From positions 1,302,001 through 1,366,000 of the forward strand of contig CAWCLV010000001.1 in the NCBI GenBank assembly GCA_963796485.1: DNA of 64,000 nt, written 5' to 3'. Of this stretch, positions 43,707 through 51,628 are shown piece after piece (positions within the stretch are counted from its first letter, which is position 1; each line of letters opens with the position of its first letter). This DNA is from CAWCDJ01 sp963796485 (GTDB lineage Bacteria > Acidobacteriota > Terriglobia > Bryobacterales > Bryobacteraceae). The notes beneath the pieces were generated by a model. It had not been told where the DNA came from and did no database searches. It was given only the letters and a program-made list of their open reading frames with translations. The translations under genes and the position numbers were made by a program.

Positions 43707-44242
43707 TGCCGCAACCCAAACTCGTCCGCGCTTCCGATTCGTCGCTGGTCGTGGTCGATATTCAGGAACGGCTGGCGGCCGCCATGCCTTCGCGCGATGC
43801 GGTCCTCCGTGCGGCCGGCATTTTGCTCGACGCCGCGTCGCGCCTGGGCATCCCCGTGCTGGTCAGCGAGCAATACCCGAAGGGGCTTGGACCCACCGTG
43901 GCGGAGTTGGCCGGACGGCTCCCCGAAGGCGCGGTGCGGATCGAGAAGACCTCGTTTTCCGCGTGCGGCGCCCTGCCGGTTGCGCGTCCGCAGGTGGTGC
44001 TCGCCGGAATGGAGGCCCACGTCTGCGTCCTTCAGACCGCGCTCGAACTGGCCGCCGCCGGCCGGGAGGTGTTCGTGGTGGCGGACGCCGTCTGCTCCCG
44101 CACGGAAGCGAATCGCTCGAATGCGCTCGCGCGCATGCAGGCGGCGGGCATCGTCGTCACCAATACCGAATCGGTGCTCTTCGAGTGGCTCCGTGACGCC
44201 GCGCACGAACAATTCCGGGCCATTTCGAAACTCATCCGCTGA
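43706..44242 (+). CDS. Isochorismatase-fold cysteine hydrolase
   Basis: 178 residues. The catalytic triad of the isochorismatase/nicotinamidase superfamily is visible: Asp in 'LVVVDIQERL' (about 16-20), Lys in 'IEKTSFSACG' (about 79) and Cys in 'AGMEAHVCVLQ' (about 113), with the usual cis-peptide context before it. The sequence is nearest the YcaC/ISOC1-like branch, not obviously PncA. Its ATG overlaps the stop of the preceding ADP-ribosyltransferase-like gene, so expression is coupled. If the partner consumes NAD, nicotinamide would be a possible substrate, which is only inference. Confidence 0.88.
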   Translation: MPQPKLVRASDSSLVVVDIQERLAAAMPSRDAVLRAAGILLDAASRLGIPVLVSEQYPKGLGPTVAELAGRLPEGAVRIEKTSFSACGALPVARPQVVLAGMEAHVCVLQTALELAAAGREVFVVADAVCSRTEANRSNALARMQAAGIVVTNTESVLFEWLRDAAHEQFRAISKLIR

Positions 44243-44365
44243 GGCGGCGCACCCCCTGTTTGCGTTCGATTATTGGGCGTACACTGATTCAGGGTAACGA
44301 GGTCCCAAACCCTGACCCGGCGAAGTCTCCTTCTCGGCGCCGTTCTGGGCTCGCCTGCGTGCCGG

Positions 44366-45403
44366 TTGCCGTTGCAGCCATCGAGTTCCTTCGTCTCCAC
44401 GCTGGAACGGGCGCGCCGCGATTTCCAGGTTCCGGCGCTCGCCGCCGTCGCCGTCCGCGCGGACGACTTTCTGGATGTCGATGCGGCGGGCGTTCTGAAG
44501 CAGGGCGAGTCGCGCCCCGTGACGCAATCCAGCCAGTTCCATCTCGGCTCACTCACGAACGCGATTACCGCCACCATGCTGGCGACGCTGGTCGAGGAAA
44601 AGAGACTGCAATGGACCAGCGGACCGCTGGACGTTTTTCCCGAGTGGACGGACTCGATGCACCCCGCATATCGCGAAATCACCCTGGACGACCTGTTCCG
44701 CCACCGCGCGGGCCTGCCGGCTTTTAAACCGGCGGGGGCGAAGGAGTTCGCCGGTTTTCCCCAATCGGCGTCGCGGGCCGATTGCGCCCGCTGGGTGCTG
44801 CGGCAGGCGCCGGTGAACCAGCCCGGCAGCGCGGCGCTCGATTCCAATGCGGGTCCGTGCATCGCCGCCGCGATGGCTGAGCGGATCACGCGCCAGCCTT
44901 GGGAGGAACTCGTGCGCCAGCGGGTCTTCGGGCCGTTGGGAATCCGGGGCGGCTTCGGCTGGCCCGGCGCGAGCGGCCCCGATGAGCCGTGGGGACACCA
45001 GCCCTCGCGGTTTGGACCGCGGCCGGTGGACCCTCACTCTCCGTACCCGCTTCCGGATTTCTTCAAACCTGCCGGCGATATCCGGATGAACCTCATCGAT
45101 TACGGGTGCTTCCTGCGGGTACACCTGACCGGTCTCCAGGGTGGGGATTCCCTCCTCCGTGCGGCGACGGTGCAACACCTGCACACGCCAGTGGACGGTT
45201 ACGGCCTCGGCTGGGGCATCGGGCCGATGAACGGCGTGCCATCCAGCGGACATGTCGGGGGCGGCGGCAGTTTCCTGGCGGTCGTCTCGATCTGGCCCTC
45301 GAAGGACCTGGCCATCGCTGTGGCCGCGAACCTGGACAGCAACCGCGCGCTCGACGCCTGCAACTATTCGTTAAAGGCCATTTACAGTATGTACGGCTCC
45401 TGA
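44366..45403 (+). CDS. Class C beta-lactamase-fold protein with altered active site
   Basis: 345 residues from a TTG start. The same frame is open further upstream, and from a CTG at 44312 it would encode a lipoprotein Tat signal (MTRRSLLLGAVLGSPAC) with GAGG 9 bases before it, so the true start may be that CTG or a mutated ATG. The serine hydrolase fold is clear ('FHLGSLTNAITATM', 'LFRHRAGLPAF', 'GLGWGI', 'SGHVGGGGSF'). The catalytic SxxK reads SLTN and the YxN motif reads DSN, so both general-base residues are missing. It is probably a binding protein or an unusual esterase. Confidence 0.8.
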   Translation: MPLQPSSSFVSTLERARRDFQVPALAAVAVRADDFLDVDAAGVLKQGESRPVTQSSQFHLGSLTNAITATMLATLVEEKRLQWTSGPLDVFPEWTDSMHPAYREITLDDLFRHRAGLPAFKPAGAKEFAGFPQSASRADCARWVLRQAPVNQPGSAALDSNAGPCIAAAMAERITRQPWEELVRQRVFGPLGIRGGFGWPGASGPDEPWGHQPSRFGPRPVDPHSPYPLPDFFKPAGDIRMNLIDYGCFLRVHLTGLQGGDSLLRAATVQHLHTPVDGYGLGWGIGPMNGVPSSGHVGGGGSFLAVVSIWPSKDLAIAVAANLDSNRALDACNYSLKAIYSMYGS

Positions 45404-45446
45404 TCCCCGCGACGGGGCGGCTACAAGATGTTAGGATCTGTTTATC

Positions 45447-46610
45447 ATGGAACACGCTCCTTCCCGTCGCAACTTCCTGGCGGCCGGCCTGGCCTTGCCC
45501 GCTGCCGCCTCCGCATCCCGTGACATGGGTGCCGAACAACCACAGAACCAGGCGCCGGCACTGCTGCCGTCCGCCGGCGCGCCGCAGTACCGGGTCCTCG
45601 GCAAAACGGGGATGCGGGTTTCGACCGTGGGCTACGGCTGCATGATCACCTCCGACCCAACGGTGATCGCCCGGGCCGTGGACATGGGGATCAACTATTT
45701 CGACACGTCGCGCAACTACCAGAACGGCCAGAACGAGCGCATGGTGGGGGCGGCTCTGGGGAGCAGGCGGAAAAGCGTTTTCCTGGCAAGCAAGTCGAAC
45801 GATAACCCGAGCAGCGCGTCGGAAATCCTGGCCCAAATCGAAACCAGCCTCAAGGAGCTGAAGACCGATTACCTGGACGTCTGGCACCTGCACGGACTCA
45901 GCAACCCGGCGGAGATCACGGACGAACTGGTCGAGGCCGAACGCAAGGCCAAGAAGGATGGCAAAATCCGCTTCACTGGGATCAGCACCCACAACCTGCC
46001 GGCGATTGTGGATCGCGTGATCGAGGCGAAAATAGAGGTCGTACAGCCGCAGTACAGCTTCGCCTCCGACAAGAGCTATGGACCCGCGATCGAGAAGCTG
46101 CACGCCGCCGGCGTCGGTGTAATCGCGATGAAAGTGATGGCCCGCGCGGGGAGGCGCCGCGGCCCCAACCAGCCGGCGCGCCCCGCCACCTTCGCCCCCG
46201 CGGCGCTCAAGTGGGCGATCAACAATCCCGCGATCGCCACCACGGTTCCGAGCATGACCGATATCGACCAGCTCGAGCAGAACTTCCGCGCGATGACCGG
46301 GAAATTTACGGACGAGGACTCGAAGATCCTGTCCGCCCGCCTGGACGAAATCGGGCCTTACTTCTGCCGGATGTGCGGCCAGTGCACCGGGCAATGCCCG
46401 AAGGGGCTGCCGGTCGGCGACATGGTGCGGTTCGTGATGTACGCGGATGGCTACGGCCAGTTCCCGTTAGGACGGGAGCACTTCCTGCGGCTGTCGGCCG
46501 AGCATCAGGCGGTTCGATGCAGCGATTGCGAAACGTGCCCGGTCCAGTGCCCCAATGGAGTGCACGTGGCCGCGCGCTTGAGCCGCGCGCAAGAGCTTTT
46601 CGCGTGCTGA
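45447..46610 (+). CDS. Tat-exported aldo/keto reductase with C-terminal Fe-S cluster motifs
   Basis: 387 residues. Tat signal SRRNFLAAGLALPAAA (about 6-21), then an AKR TIM barrel ('GKTGMRVSTVGYGCM', 'GINYFDTSRNYQNGQNE', 'LDVWHLHGLS', 'IRFTGISTHN'). The catalytic Tyr is in the RNYQNG segment and the Lys in 'VFLASKS'. The last 60 residues hold two CxxCxxxC-like groups ('FCRMCGQCTGQCP' and 'CSDCETCPVQCPNG'), fitting two 4Fe-4S clusters. This is the architecture of bacterial Fe-S aldo/keto reductases, often annotated but uncharacterised. Export by Tat agrees with cofactor insertion in the cytoplasm. Confidence 0.9.
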   Translation: MEHAPSRRNFLAAGLALPAAASASRDMGAEQPQNQAPALLPSAGAPQYRVLGKTGMRVSTVGYGCMITSDPTVIARAVDMGINYFDTSRNYQNGQNERMVGAALGSRRKSVFLASKSNDNPSSASEILAQIETSLKELKTDYLDVWHLHGLSNPAEITDELVEAERKAKKDGKIRFTGISTHNLPAIVDRVIEAKIEVVQPQYSFASDKSYGPAIEKLHAAGVGVIAMKVMARAGRRRGPNQPARPATFAPAALKWAINNPAIATTVPSMTDIDQLEQNFRAMTGKFTDEDSKILSARLDEIGPYFCRMCGQCTGQCPKGLPVGDMVRFVMYADGYGQFPLGREHFLRLSAEHQAVRCSDCETCPVQCPNGVHVAARLSRAQELFAC

Positions 46611-46612
46611 GA

Positions 46613-46697
46613 GTAGGGTAGGCCTCCCGGCCTGCCCGCTTTTGACTTTCAGGGCTGCAACTTCCAAACCGGGCAGGCCGGGAGGCCTGCCCCACTT
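46613..46697. repeat. Dispersed inverted repeat, two full hairpin units (copy E)
   Basis: Left unit GTAGGGTAGGCCTCCCGGCC+TGCCC at 46613-46637 and right unit GGGCAGGCCGGGAGGCCTGC+CCCAC at 46671-46695 are near-perfect inverted copies, 33 bp apart. Each folds alone (8-bp stem, 4-base loop) or with the other. It fills the gap between convergent genes; its right end supplies part of the TAA stop of the biotin-carrier gene. Confidence 0.85.
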
Positions 46698-47058
46698 AAG
46701 CTAACTCGAACAGGACCTGGCCGGTCTTCACGGGGTCGCCCGGCTCGACGTGGATCGCTTTGACGGTTCCATCCACGGCGGGACCGATCGGGACCTCCAT
46801 CTTCATGGCCTCGATCATCAGCACCGGCTGGTTGCGCCGGACTTTCTGGCCGGCGGCGCCGATCACCGCAGCCACGCGCCCGGCGATGGGCGAGCGGCAG
46901 GAACTGTCTTCCGGCAATCGTTGAGGCGGGCGCTTGCGCAGCACGGCGGCCGGCAGGTTAGCCCCGGCGCGCAGGCTTGAATTGCTCGCGGGTGCATCGT
47001 CGAGAAAATCGACATTTACGTCGTAGGTCCTGCCTTCGAATTGAATCCGGAGCTTCAT
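46696..47058 (-). CDS. Biotin carboxyl carrier protein of a carboxyltransferase complex
   Basis: 120 residues from the ATG at 47058, which overlaps the TGA of the upstream gene. The biotinyl domain at the C-terminus has the biotin-lysine motif EAMKM ('PVLMIEAMKMEVPIGPAVDG'). The first 45 residues form a small beta domain ('LRIQFEGRTYDVNVDF') and a Pro/Arg linker. It carries CO2 between a biotin carboxylase and the carboxyltransferase encoded two genes upstream. Confidence 0.92.
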   Translation of the reverse strand: MKLRIQFEGRTYDVNVDFLDDAPASNSSLRAGANLPAAVLRKRPPQRLPEDSSCRSPIAGRVAAVIGAAGQKVRRNQPVLMIEAMKMEVPIGPAVDGTVKAIHVEPGDPVKTGQVLFELA

Positions 47059-47294
47059 TCGTCCTCCATGGCCCGCTCGCCCACCGGGCGAATCAGCGGT
47101 GCGGCGGTGCGGTGCGCCATCTGAATGGCCAGGCGTCCTTCGCGCAGCCACGCGCCCGCTTCCTTACCGGGTACCGCGCGTACCTGCCGGACGGCGGCGC
47201 GGCGGCCGAACAGGGCCGAAATCGCCGCCGCGATAATGATCTGGTCCCGCCTGCGCTCCTCCGCGCCGGGTTCGAAATTCGGATCCATACTCAT
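47055..47294 (-). CDS. Small subunit-like protein of the carboxyltransferase operon
   Basis: 79 residues starting at the ATG at 47294 (overlapping the carboxyltransferase TGA, ATGA) and ending in the ATGA of the carrier gene. A helical stretch 'RRRDQIIIAAAISALFGRRA' and 'WLREGRLAIQMAHRT' are seen. Its position matches the small gamma/epsilon-like subunits of methylmalonyl-CoA decarboxylase and acyl-CoA carboxylases. No hydrophobic membrane helix long enough for a classical OadG is present. Assignment rests on context. Confidence 0.65.
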   Translation of the reverse strand: MSMDPNFEPGAEERRRDQIIIAAAISALFGRRAAVRQVRAVPGKEAGAWLREGRLAIQMAHRTAAPLIRPVGERAMEDE

Positions 47295-48859
47295 AGAGGT
47301 GTCAGTCCGTGTTTTTTCTGCGGGCGCCAGTCGCGCTTGGTCCGCAGCGCCTCCAGCGCGTCCGCGACATAGCCGCGAGTTTGCGCCGGCTCGATAATGT
47401 CGTCCACCAGCCCCTGGCCGGCAACCACGTAAGGGGTGTAGAAGGTATCCCGATACTGCTGGATCAGTTCGAGCCGCTTCGCCTCCCGGTCGGCGGCTTC
47501 GTCGAGCTCGCGGCGGAACACGATTTCCACTGCCGCCTCCGCACCCATGACCGCGATCTCGGCCGAGGGCCACGCCACAATGCAATCGGCTCCCAGGTCT
47601 TTGGCGCACATCGCGATGTACCCTCCGCCATAAGCTTTGCGGAGGATCACCGTGATTTTGGGAACGGTCGCCGCCGAATAGGCGAACAGAAGTTTCGCCC
47701 CGTGGCGGATAATCCCGCCATACTCCTGCTCCACCCCGGGAAGGAAGCCGGGGATATCCACAAACGTGACCAGCGGAATGTTGAACGCGTTGCAGAAACG
47801 AACGAACGCGGCGGCCTTATCGGAGCCATCGATGTCGAGGGCGCCGGCGAGCACCGAGGGTTGGTTGGCGACCACACCTACCGAGCGCCCGCGGATGCGG
47901 CCAAACCCGACGACGATGTTGCGAGCGAATTCGCTGTGCACTTCGAGAAAGTCGCCGCGGTCCACGACGCGCGTGATCACGTCGCGGACATCGTACCCGG
48001 CCTTGGCCTGCTCCGGTACGATTTCGTTCAACTCGGGGTTATATAGCCCTTCGTCATCGGGATCGACGATGGGCGGGTCTTCGAGATTGTGTGAAGGCAG
48101 GAACGAGAGCAGGCGCCGGCAAATGTGGATGGCCTCCACGTCGTTGTCGGCCACGAAATGGACCACGCCGGATTTGTTCATCTGGGAGCGCGCGCCGCCC
48201 AGTTCCTCGGCGGTCACCTCCTCGCCCGTGACCTGCTTGATCACCGTGGGGCCTGTGATGAACATGAGCCCGTCGCGGGTCTGAATGATGAAATCGGTCA
48301 GCGCCGGGCTGTAGGCCGCGCCGCCGGCGCACGGGCCGCAGATGAGTGAGATTTGCGGAACCACGCCCGAGAGCATTACATTCTGGTGGAAGATGCGCGC
48401 ATAGCCCGCAAGGCTGCCCACGCCCTCCTGAACGCGCGCGCCGCCGGAATCGTTCACGAAGATGAACGGGGATCCCGTTTTCAACGCGGCCTTCATGGTG
48501 TCGGCGATCTTGTTGGCGTGAACCTCGCCTGCCGAGCCGCCCGCCACCGTGAAATCCTGGCTGGCCAGGTGGACCAGGCGGCCATCCACAGAGCCGCGCC
48601 CGGTGACGACGCCGTCCGCCGGCAGTTCCTTATCGGCCATGCCGAAGTACTTTGCTCTATGGGCCGCGAACAACCCGGATTCCTGGAAGGTGTCGCAGTC
48701 CACCAGCAGATCGATCCGTTCACGGGCGGTCAGCTTACCCGATTTGTGCTGCTTCTCGATGCGCGACGGCCCGCCGCCCATTTTGAGCCGGCTCTTGGTC
48801 CGCTCCAGTTCGCTGAGCTTCTCCAGACGGCTCAAATCCGCCTGATCGATTGGTGTCAT
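47291..48859 (-). CDS. Acyl-CoA (propionyl/methylmalonyl-CoA) carboxyltransferase subunit
   Basis: 522 residues, the usual size of PccB/MmdA. Carboxyltransferase domain signatures: 'LTARERIDLLVD', 'DFTVAGGSAGEVHANKI', 'FVNDSGGARVQEGVGSLAGY', 'GPCAGGAAYSPALTDF', 'VDIPGFLPGVEQEYGGIIRHGAKLL', 'MGAEAAVEIVF'. It moves the carboxyl group between biotin and propionyl-CoA or methylmalonyl-CoA. With the two small genes it resembles the methylmalonyl-CoA decarboxylase / propionyl-CoA carboxylase gene set. The biotin carboxylase gene is not in the window. Confidence 0.93.
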   Translation of the reverse strand: MTPIDQADLSRLEKLSELERTKSRLKMGGGPSRIEKQHKSGKLTARERIDLLVDCDTFQESGLFAAHRAKYFGMADKELPADGVVTGRGSVDGRLVHLASQDFTVAGGSAGEVHANKIADTMKAALKTGSPFIFVNDSGGARVQEGVGSLAGYARIFHQNVMLSGVVPQISLICGPCAGGAAYSPALTDFIIQTRDGLMFITGPTVIKQVTGEEVTAEELGGARSQMNKSGVVHFVADNDVEAIHICRRLLSFLPSHNLEDPPIVDPDDEGLYNPELNEIVPEQAKAGYDVRDVITRVVDRGDFLEVHSEFARNIVVGFGRIRGRSVGVVANQPSVLAGALDIDGSDKAAAFVRFCNAFNIPLVTFVDIPGFLPGVEQEYGGIIRHGAKLLFAYSAATVPKITVILRKAYGGGYIAMCAKDLGADCIVAWPSAEIAVMGAEAAVEIVFRRELDEAADREAKRLELIQQYRDTFYTPYVVAGQGLVDDIIEPAQTRGYVADALEALRTKRDWRPQKKHGLTPL

Positions 48860-49049
48860 GTGTCAATTCGAATTCAGGAGTATTATATCTGAAATTAACC
48901 CCTAGGAAAGGGGATTGGATGCCGGGAGGTTCACGCGTGAACAATCGTGCCCGCGAAAGCGTTCGAAACGTCCCAGTACTCACCCCGTACCGGGAGGGCT
49001 CGACAGAAGCCGGCGACCCGCCCAGAATACGCTAACGGAGGACGGGAAT

Positions 49050-49223
49050 ATGCGGTCGGTGATTCCGGAGCGGGAGAAGGTGTCAGCAGGCAGGACGATC
49101 TCGTTCTGCAGAACTTGCGGCAAGCACACGCGGCACGAATGGCGCGAAGGCGATGGCGTCGTCGCGAAAATCTGTATGGACTGCGCCGAACGCGACGCTC
49201 TATACGCGCTCGACCGGGATTGA
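49050..49223 (+). CDS. Small zinc-ribbon protein (57 residues)
   Basis: Starts at the ATG at 49050 with GGAGG 8 bases upstream; the frame extends upstream without coding character. Two CxxC pairs (FCRTCGKHTRHE and ICMDCAERD) can bind one zinc ion. The acidic end is ALYALDRD. Function unknown; it lies between the divergent carboxyltransferase gene and the DNA ligase gene with a 34-bp gap to the latter, so it may be co-transcribed with it. Confidence 0.65.
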   Translation: MRSVIPEREKVSAGRTISFCRTCGKHTRHEWREGDGVVAKICMDCAERDALYALDRD

Positions 49224-49257
49224 ACGCCGCCCCTCGCCTGGCGGTGTAACATGAGGC

Positions 49258-50331
49258 GTGGACCTTCCCGTGAATCCGCCGGTCCTGCCGATGCTTGCCA
49301 AGCGGATCGACGATCTTCCGCCGGGCGGGGAGTGGATTTTCGAACCCAAGTGGGACGGATTTCGCGCACTCGTTTTTCGCGACGGCGATGAGATTCACAT
49401 CCAGAGCCGGGACGAGAAGCCGCTCAACCGCTACTTCCCCGAATTGGTCGAGGCTTTGCGCTCGCAGTTACCGCCGCGCTGTGTGCTTGACGGCGAAATC
49501 GTGATCGTAACCGATACGGGGCTCGATTTCGAGGCGCTGCAATTGCGGTTACACCCCGCGGCATCCCGGGTAAAACTCCTCTCCAGAGAAACCCCGTCGT
49601 CTGTGGTGTTTTTCGACCTCCTGGCCCTCGGCGACAGCGATTTTCGACAGCTCCCCTTCGAAGAGCGGCGAAAGCAATTGGAGAAGGTGCTTTCCCGGGC
49701 GCACCCCCCGGTCCACCTCACGCCCGCGACCACCGAGAGCGAAGTGGCGCGGGACTGGTTCCGGCGGTTCGAAGGCGCGGGGCTCGACGGCGTGATGGCG
49801 AAGACGCCCGCGGGCACGTACGAGCCGGACAAACGCGTGATGCTCAAGATCAAGCACGAGCGCGATTGCGATTGCGTCGTCGCCGGTTTCCGCTGGTACA
49901 AGAACTCCGAGCGCACGGCCGTTGGATCTCTGCTGCTCGGTCTGTATGACGATGCCGGGGCATTGCAGCACGTAGGCGTGTGCGCCAGTTTTACAGCCGG
50001 GAAGCGGCGCGAACTGGTGAAATTCCTCGCGCCATACCGTAAGGATGCGCTCCACGATCATCCGTGGAAACAGTGGGCCGGCGGCGATGCCGGGCACCGC
50101 ATGCCCGGAGCCGAAAGCCGCTGGACCCAGGGAAAGGACCTTTCCTGGGAGCCGCTGCGGCCGGAACTGGTCGTGGAAGTCGCCTACGAGCACATGCAGG
50201 GGATGCGCTTCCGCCACATGGCGCATTTCCGCAGGTGGCGCACCGACAAGAAGCCGGCCGATTGCCAGTTCGCCCAGTTGGAAGTAGTTCCGCCGCAGGA
50301 GCTTGCCGCTATTTTCGCCGGCGGGCGGTAG
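49258..50331 (+). CDS. ATP-dependent DNA ligase (LigC/LigD ligase domain)
   Basis: 357 residues from a GTG start. The nucleotidyltransferase active site is 'EWIFEPKWDGFRALV' with the adenylated Lys in motif I (KWDGFR). Further motifs: 'CVLDGEIVI' (III), 'VVFFDLLAL' (IIIa), 'LDGVMAKTPAG' (IV) and 'RVMLKIKHERDCDCVVAG' (V). The OB-fold follows (about 220-345). It is the stand-alone ligase type found in bacterial NHEJ and repair. The 3' end overlaps the convergent polymerase gene by 23 bp. No Ku gene lies in the window. Confidence 0.93.
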   Translation: MDLPVNPPVLPMLAKRIDDLPPGGEWIFEPKWDGFRALVFRDGDEIHIQSRDEKPLNRYFPELVEALRSQLPPRCVLDGEIVIVTDTGLDFEALQLRLHPAASRVKLLSRETPSSVVFFDLLALGDSDFRQLPFEERRKQLEKVLSRAHPPVHLTPATTESEVARDWFRRFEGAGLDGVMAKTPAGTYEPDKRVMLKIKHERDCDCVVAGFRWYKNSERTAVGSLLLGLYDDAGALQHVGVCASFTAGKRRELVKFLAPYRKDALHDHPWKQWAGGDAGHRMPGAESRWTQGKDLSWEPLRPELVVEVAYEHMQGMRFRHMAHFRRWRTDKKPADCQFAQLEVVPPQELAAIFAGGR

Positions 50332-51619
50332 GCCGCGATTCACGCCATGCGCGGGTCGGATCGTCGTCCGGGTCGGGCGTTTCCTGCGCCGGGCGCAACT
50401 CTTCGGGCACGTGCCGCAGGTTCACGCGAATCCGGGTCCAGGTGGACGATCTGCCGCGCATGGAATCGACCAGGACGTCGTCTACCGCCAGGTGCGCGGC
50501 CGCTTTGGGGTGCTTCTTTTTCCAGCGCTCCAGACCGGCCAGCGCGGCGTCTTTATCGGGTGAGTTGGCGACCACGACAAGCGGCACTTTGGCGCGAGGC
50601 TTCGCCGCCGCCTTCCTGGCGCGCGAGGGGGCTACGCGTTTCGACTCGCCTTCCATTTTCCGAAAGTGCGGCGGCCACGGTGCGTCGGCGAGCCCTTCGG
50701 CCTCGTGCCGAGCCGCCAGTTCGAGCAGCGCTTCGAGCGAGCCGGGTGCCTCGTACATCCCGGCGTAAGGGTCGCCGCGCTCCTGGAAACGTTTCGGGAC
50801 GGTCAGGATGGTGAAACCGGCCGGGTCGCAATCGGGAACTTCGTACCAGTGGAGCGGGGTGGAAACACGCGCGTCGGGCAGCGGACGCACGGAATACGCG
50901 GAGCATGTGGTCCGGTCTTTCGCGTTCTGGTTGTAGTCGAGGAACACGCCGTGGCGCTCCTCTTTCCACCATTTCGAAGTGGCGAGGGCGGGTACCCGGC
51001 TCTCCACCGCGCGCGAAAGGGCAACGGCCGCACGTCGAACTTCGGCGAACGTCCACTGCGGACGGATGGGGACGATGACGTGCATCCCGCGGGAACCGCT
51101 GGTCTTCGGCCAGCCGCGAAGGTCCACTTCTTTGAGAAACGCCTGGACTTCGAGCGCCACGGTGCGGACGTCCGCCCATTCGACGCCGGGGCCCGGGTCG
51201 AGATCCACGCGAAGCTCGTCGGGGTGCTCGAGATCGCCCGAGCGTACCGGGTGCGGATGGAGTTCGAGACAGCCGAGATTGACGACCCAGGCGAGCCCGG
51301 CGTCTTCATCGATGACGATCTCCTCGGCGGTTCGGCCGGAAGGAAACGAGAGCGTGACGGAACGCAGCCAGGCCGGGCGGTCGGCCGGGGCGCGCTTCTG
51401 GTAGAAGGGCGGGTTTTCGGCGCCATCGACGAAGCGCTTTAGGACGATCGGGCGGTCCCTCACGCCGGCCAGCGCGCCGGGAGCGATCGAAAGGTAGTAG
51501 CGGACCAGGTCGAGCTTGGTGACTTTCACCTGTTGCGAAAAGTACAGCTTGCCGGGGTGGGTGATGCGGACCTCGCGGCCGCCGACCGGGAGGACTTCGG
51601 GCGCCTCGTCCCTGTTCAC
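50309..51619 (-). CDS. LigD-type DNA polymerase/primase (PrimPol) domain protein
   Basis: 436 residues from a GTG start. The archaeo-eukaryotic primase-like NHEJ polymerase domain covers about 1-300: 'ITHPGKLYF', 'PIVLKRFVDGAENPPFYQKR', the catalytic 'RVDLDPGPGVEW' (DxD) and 'SGSRGMHVIVPI', 'FLDYNQNAKDRTTCSAYSVR'. The C-terminal 130 residues are Lys/Arg/Ala-rich and probably disordered ('RARKAAAKPRAKVP'). It adds nucleotides, preferring ribonucleotides, at DNA ends during NHEJ. It is encoded separately from, and convergent with, the ligase rather than fused as in classical LigD. Confidence 0.93.
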   Translation of the reverse strand: MNRDEAPEVLPVGGREVRITHPGKLYFSQQVKVTKLDLVRYYLSIAPGALAGVRDRPIVLKRFVDGAENPPFYQKRAPADRPAWLRSVTLSFPSGRTAEEIVIDEDAGLAWVVNLGCLELHPHPVRSGDLEHPDELRVDLDPGPGVEWADVRTVALEVQAFLKEVDLRGWPKTSGSRGMHVIVPIRPQWTFAEVRRAAVALSRAVESRVPALATSKWWKEERHGVFLDYNQNAKDRTTCSAYSVRPLPDARVSTPLHWYEVPDCDPAGFTILTVPKRFQERGDPYAGMYEAPGSLEALLELAARHEAEGLADAPWPPHFRKMEGESKRVAPSRARKAAAKPRAKVPLVVVANSPDKDAALAGLERWKKKHPKAAAHLAVDDVLVDSMRGRSSTWTRIRVNLRHVPEELRPAQETPDPDDDPTRAWRESRPTARRRK

Positions 51620-51628
51620 AGAAACAGG

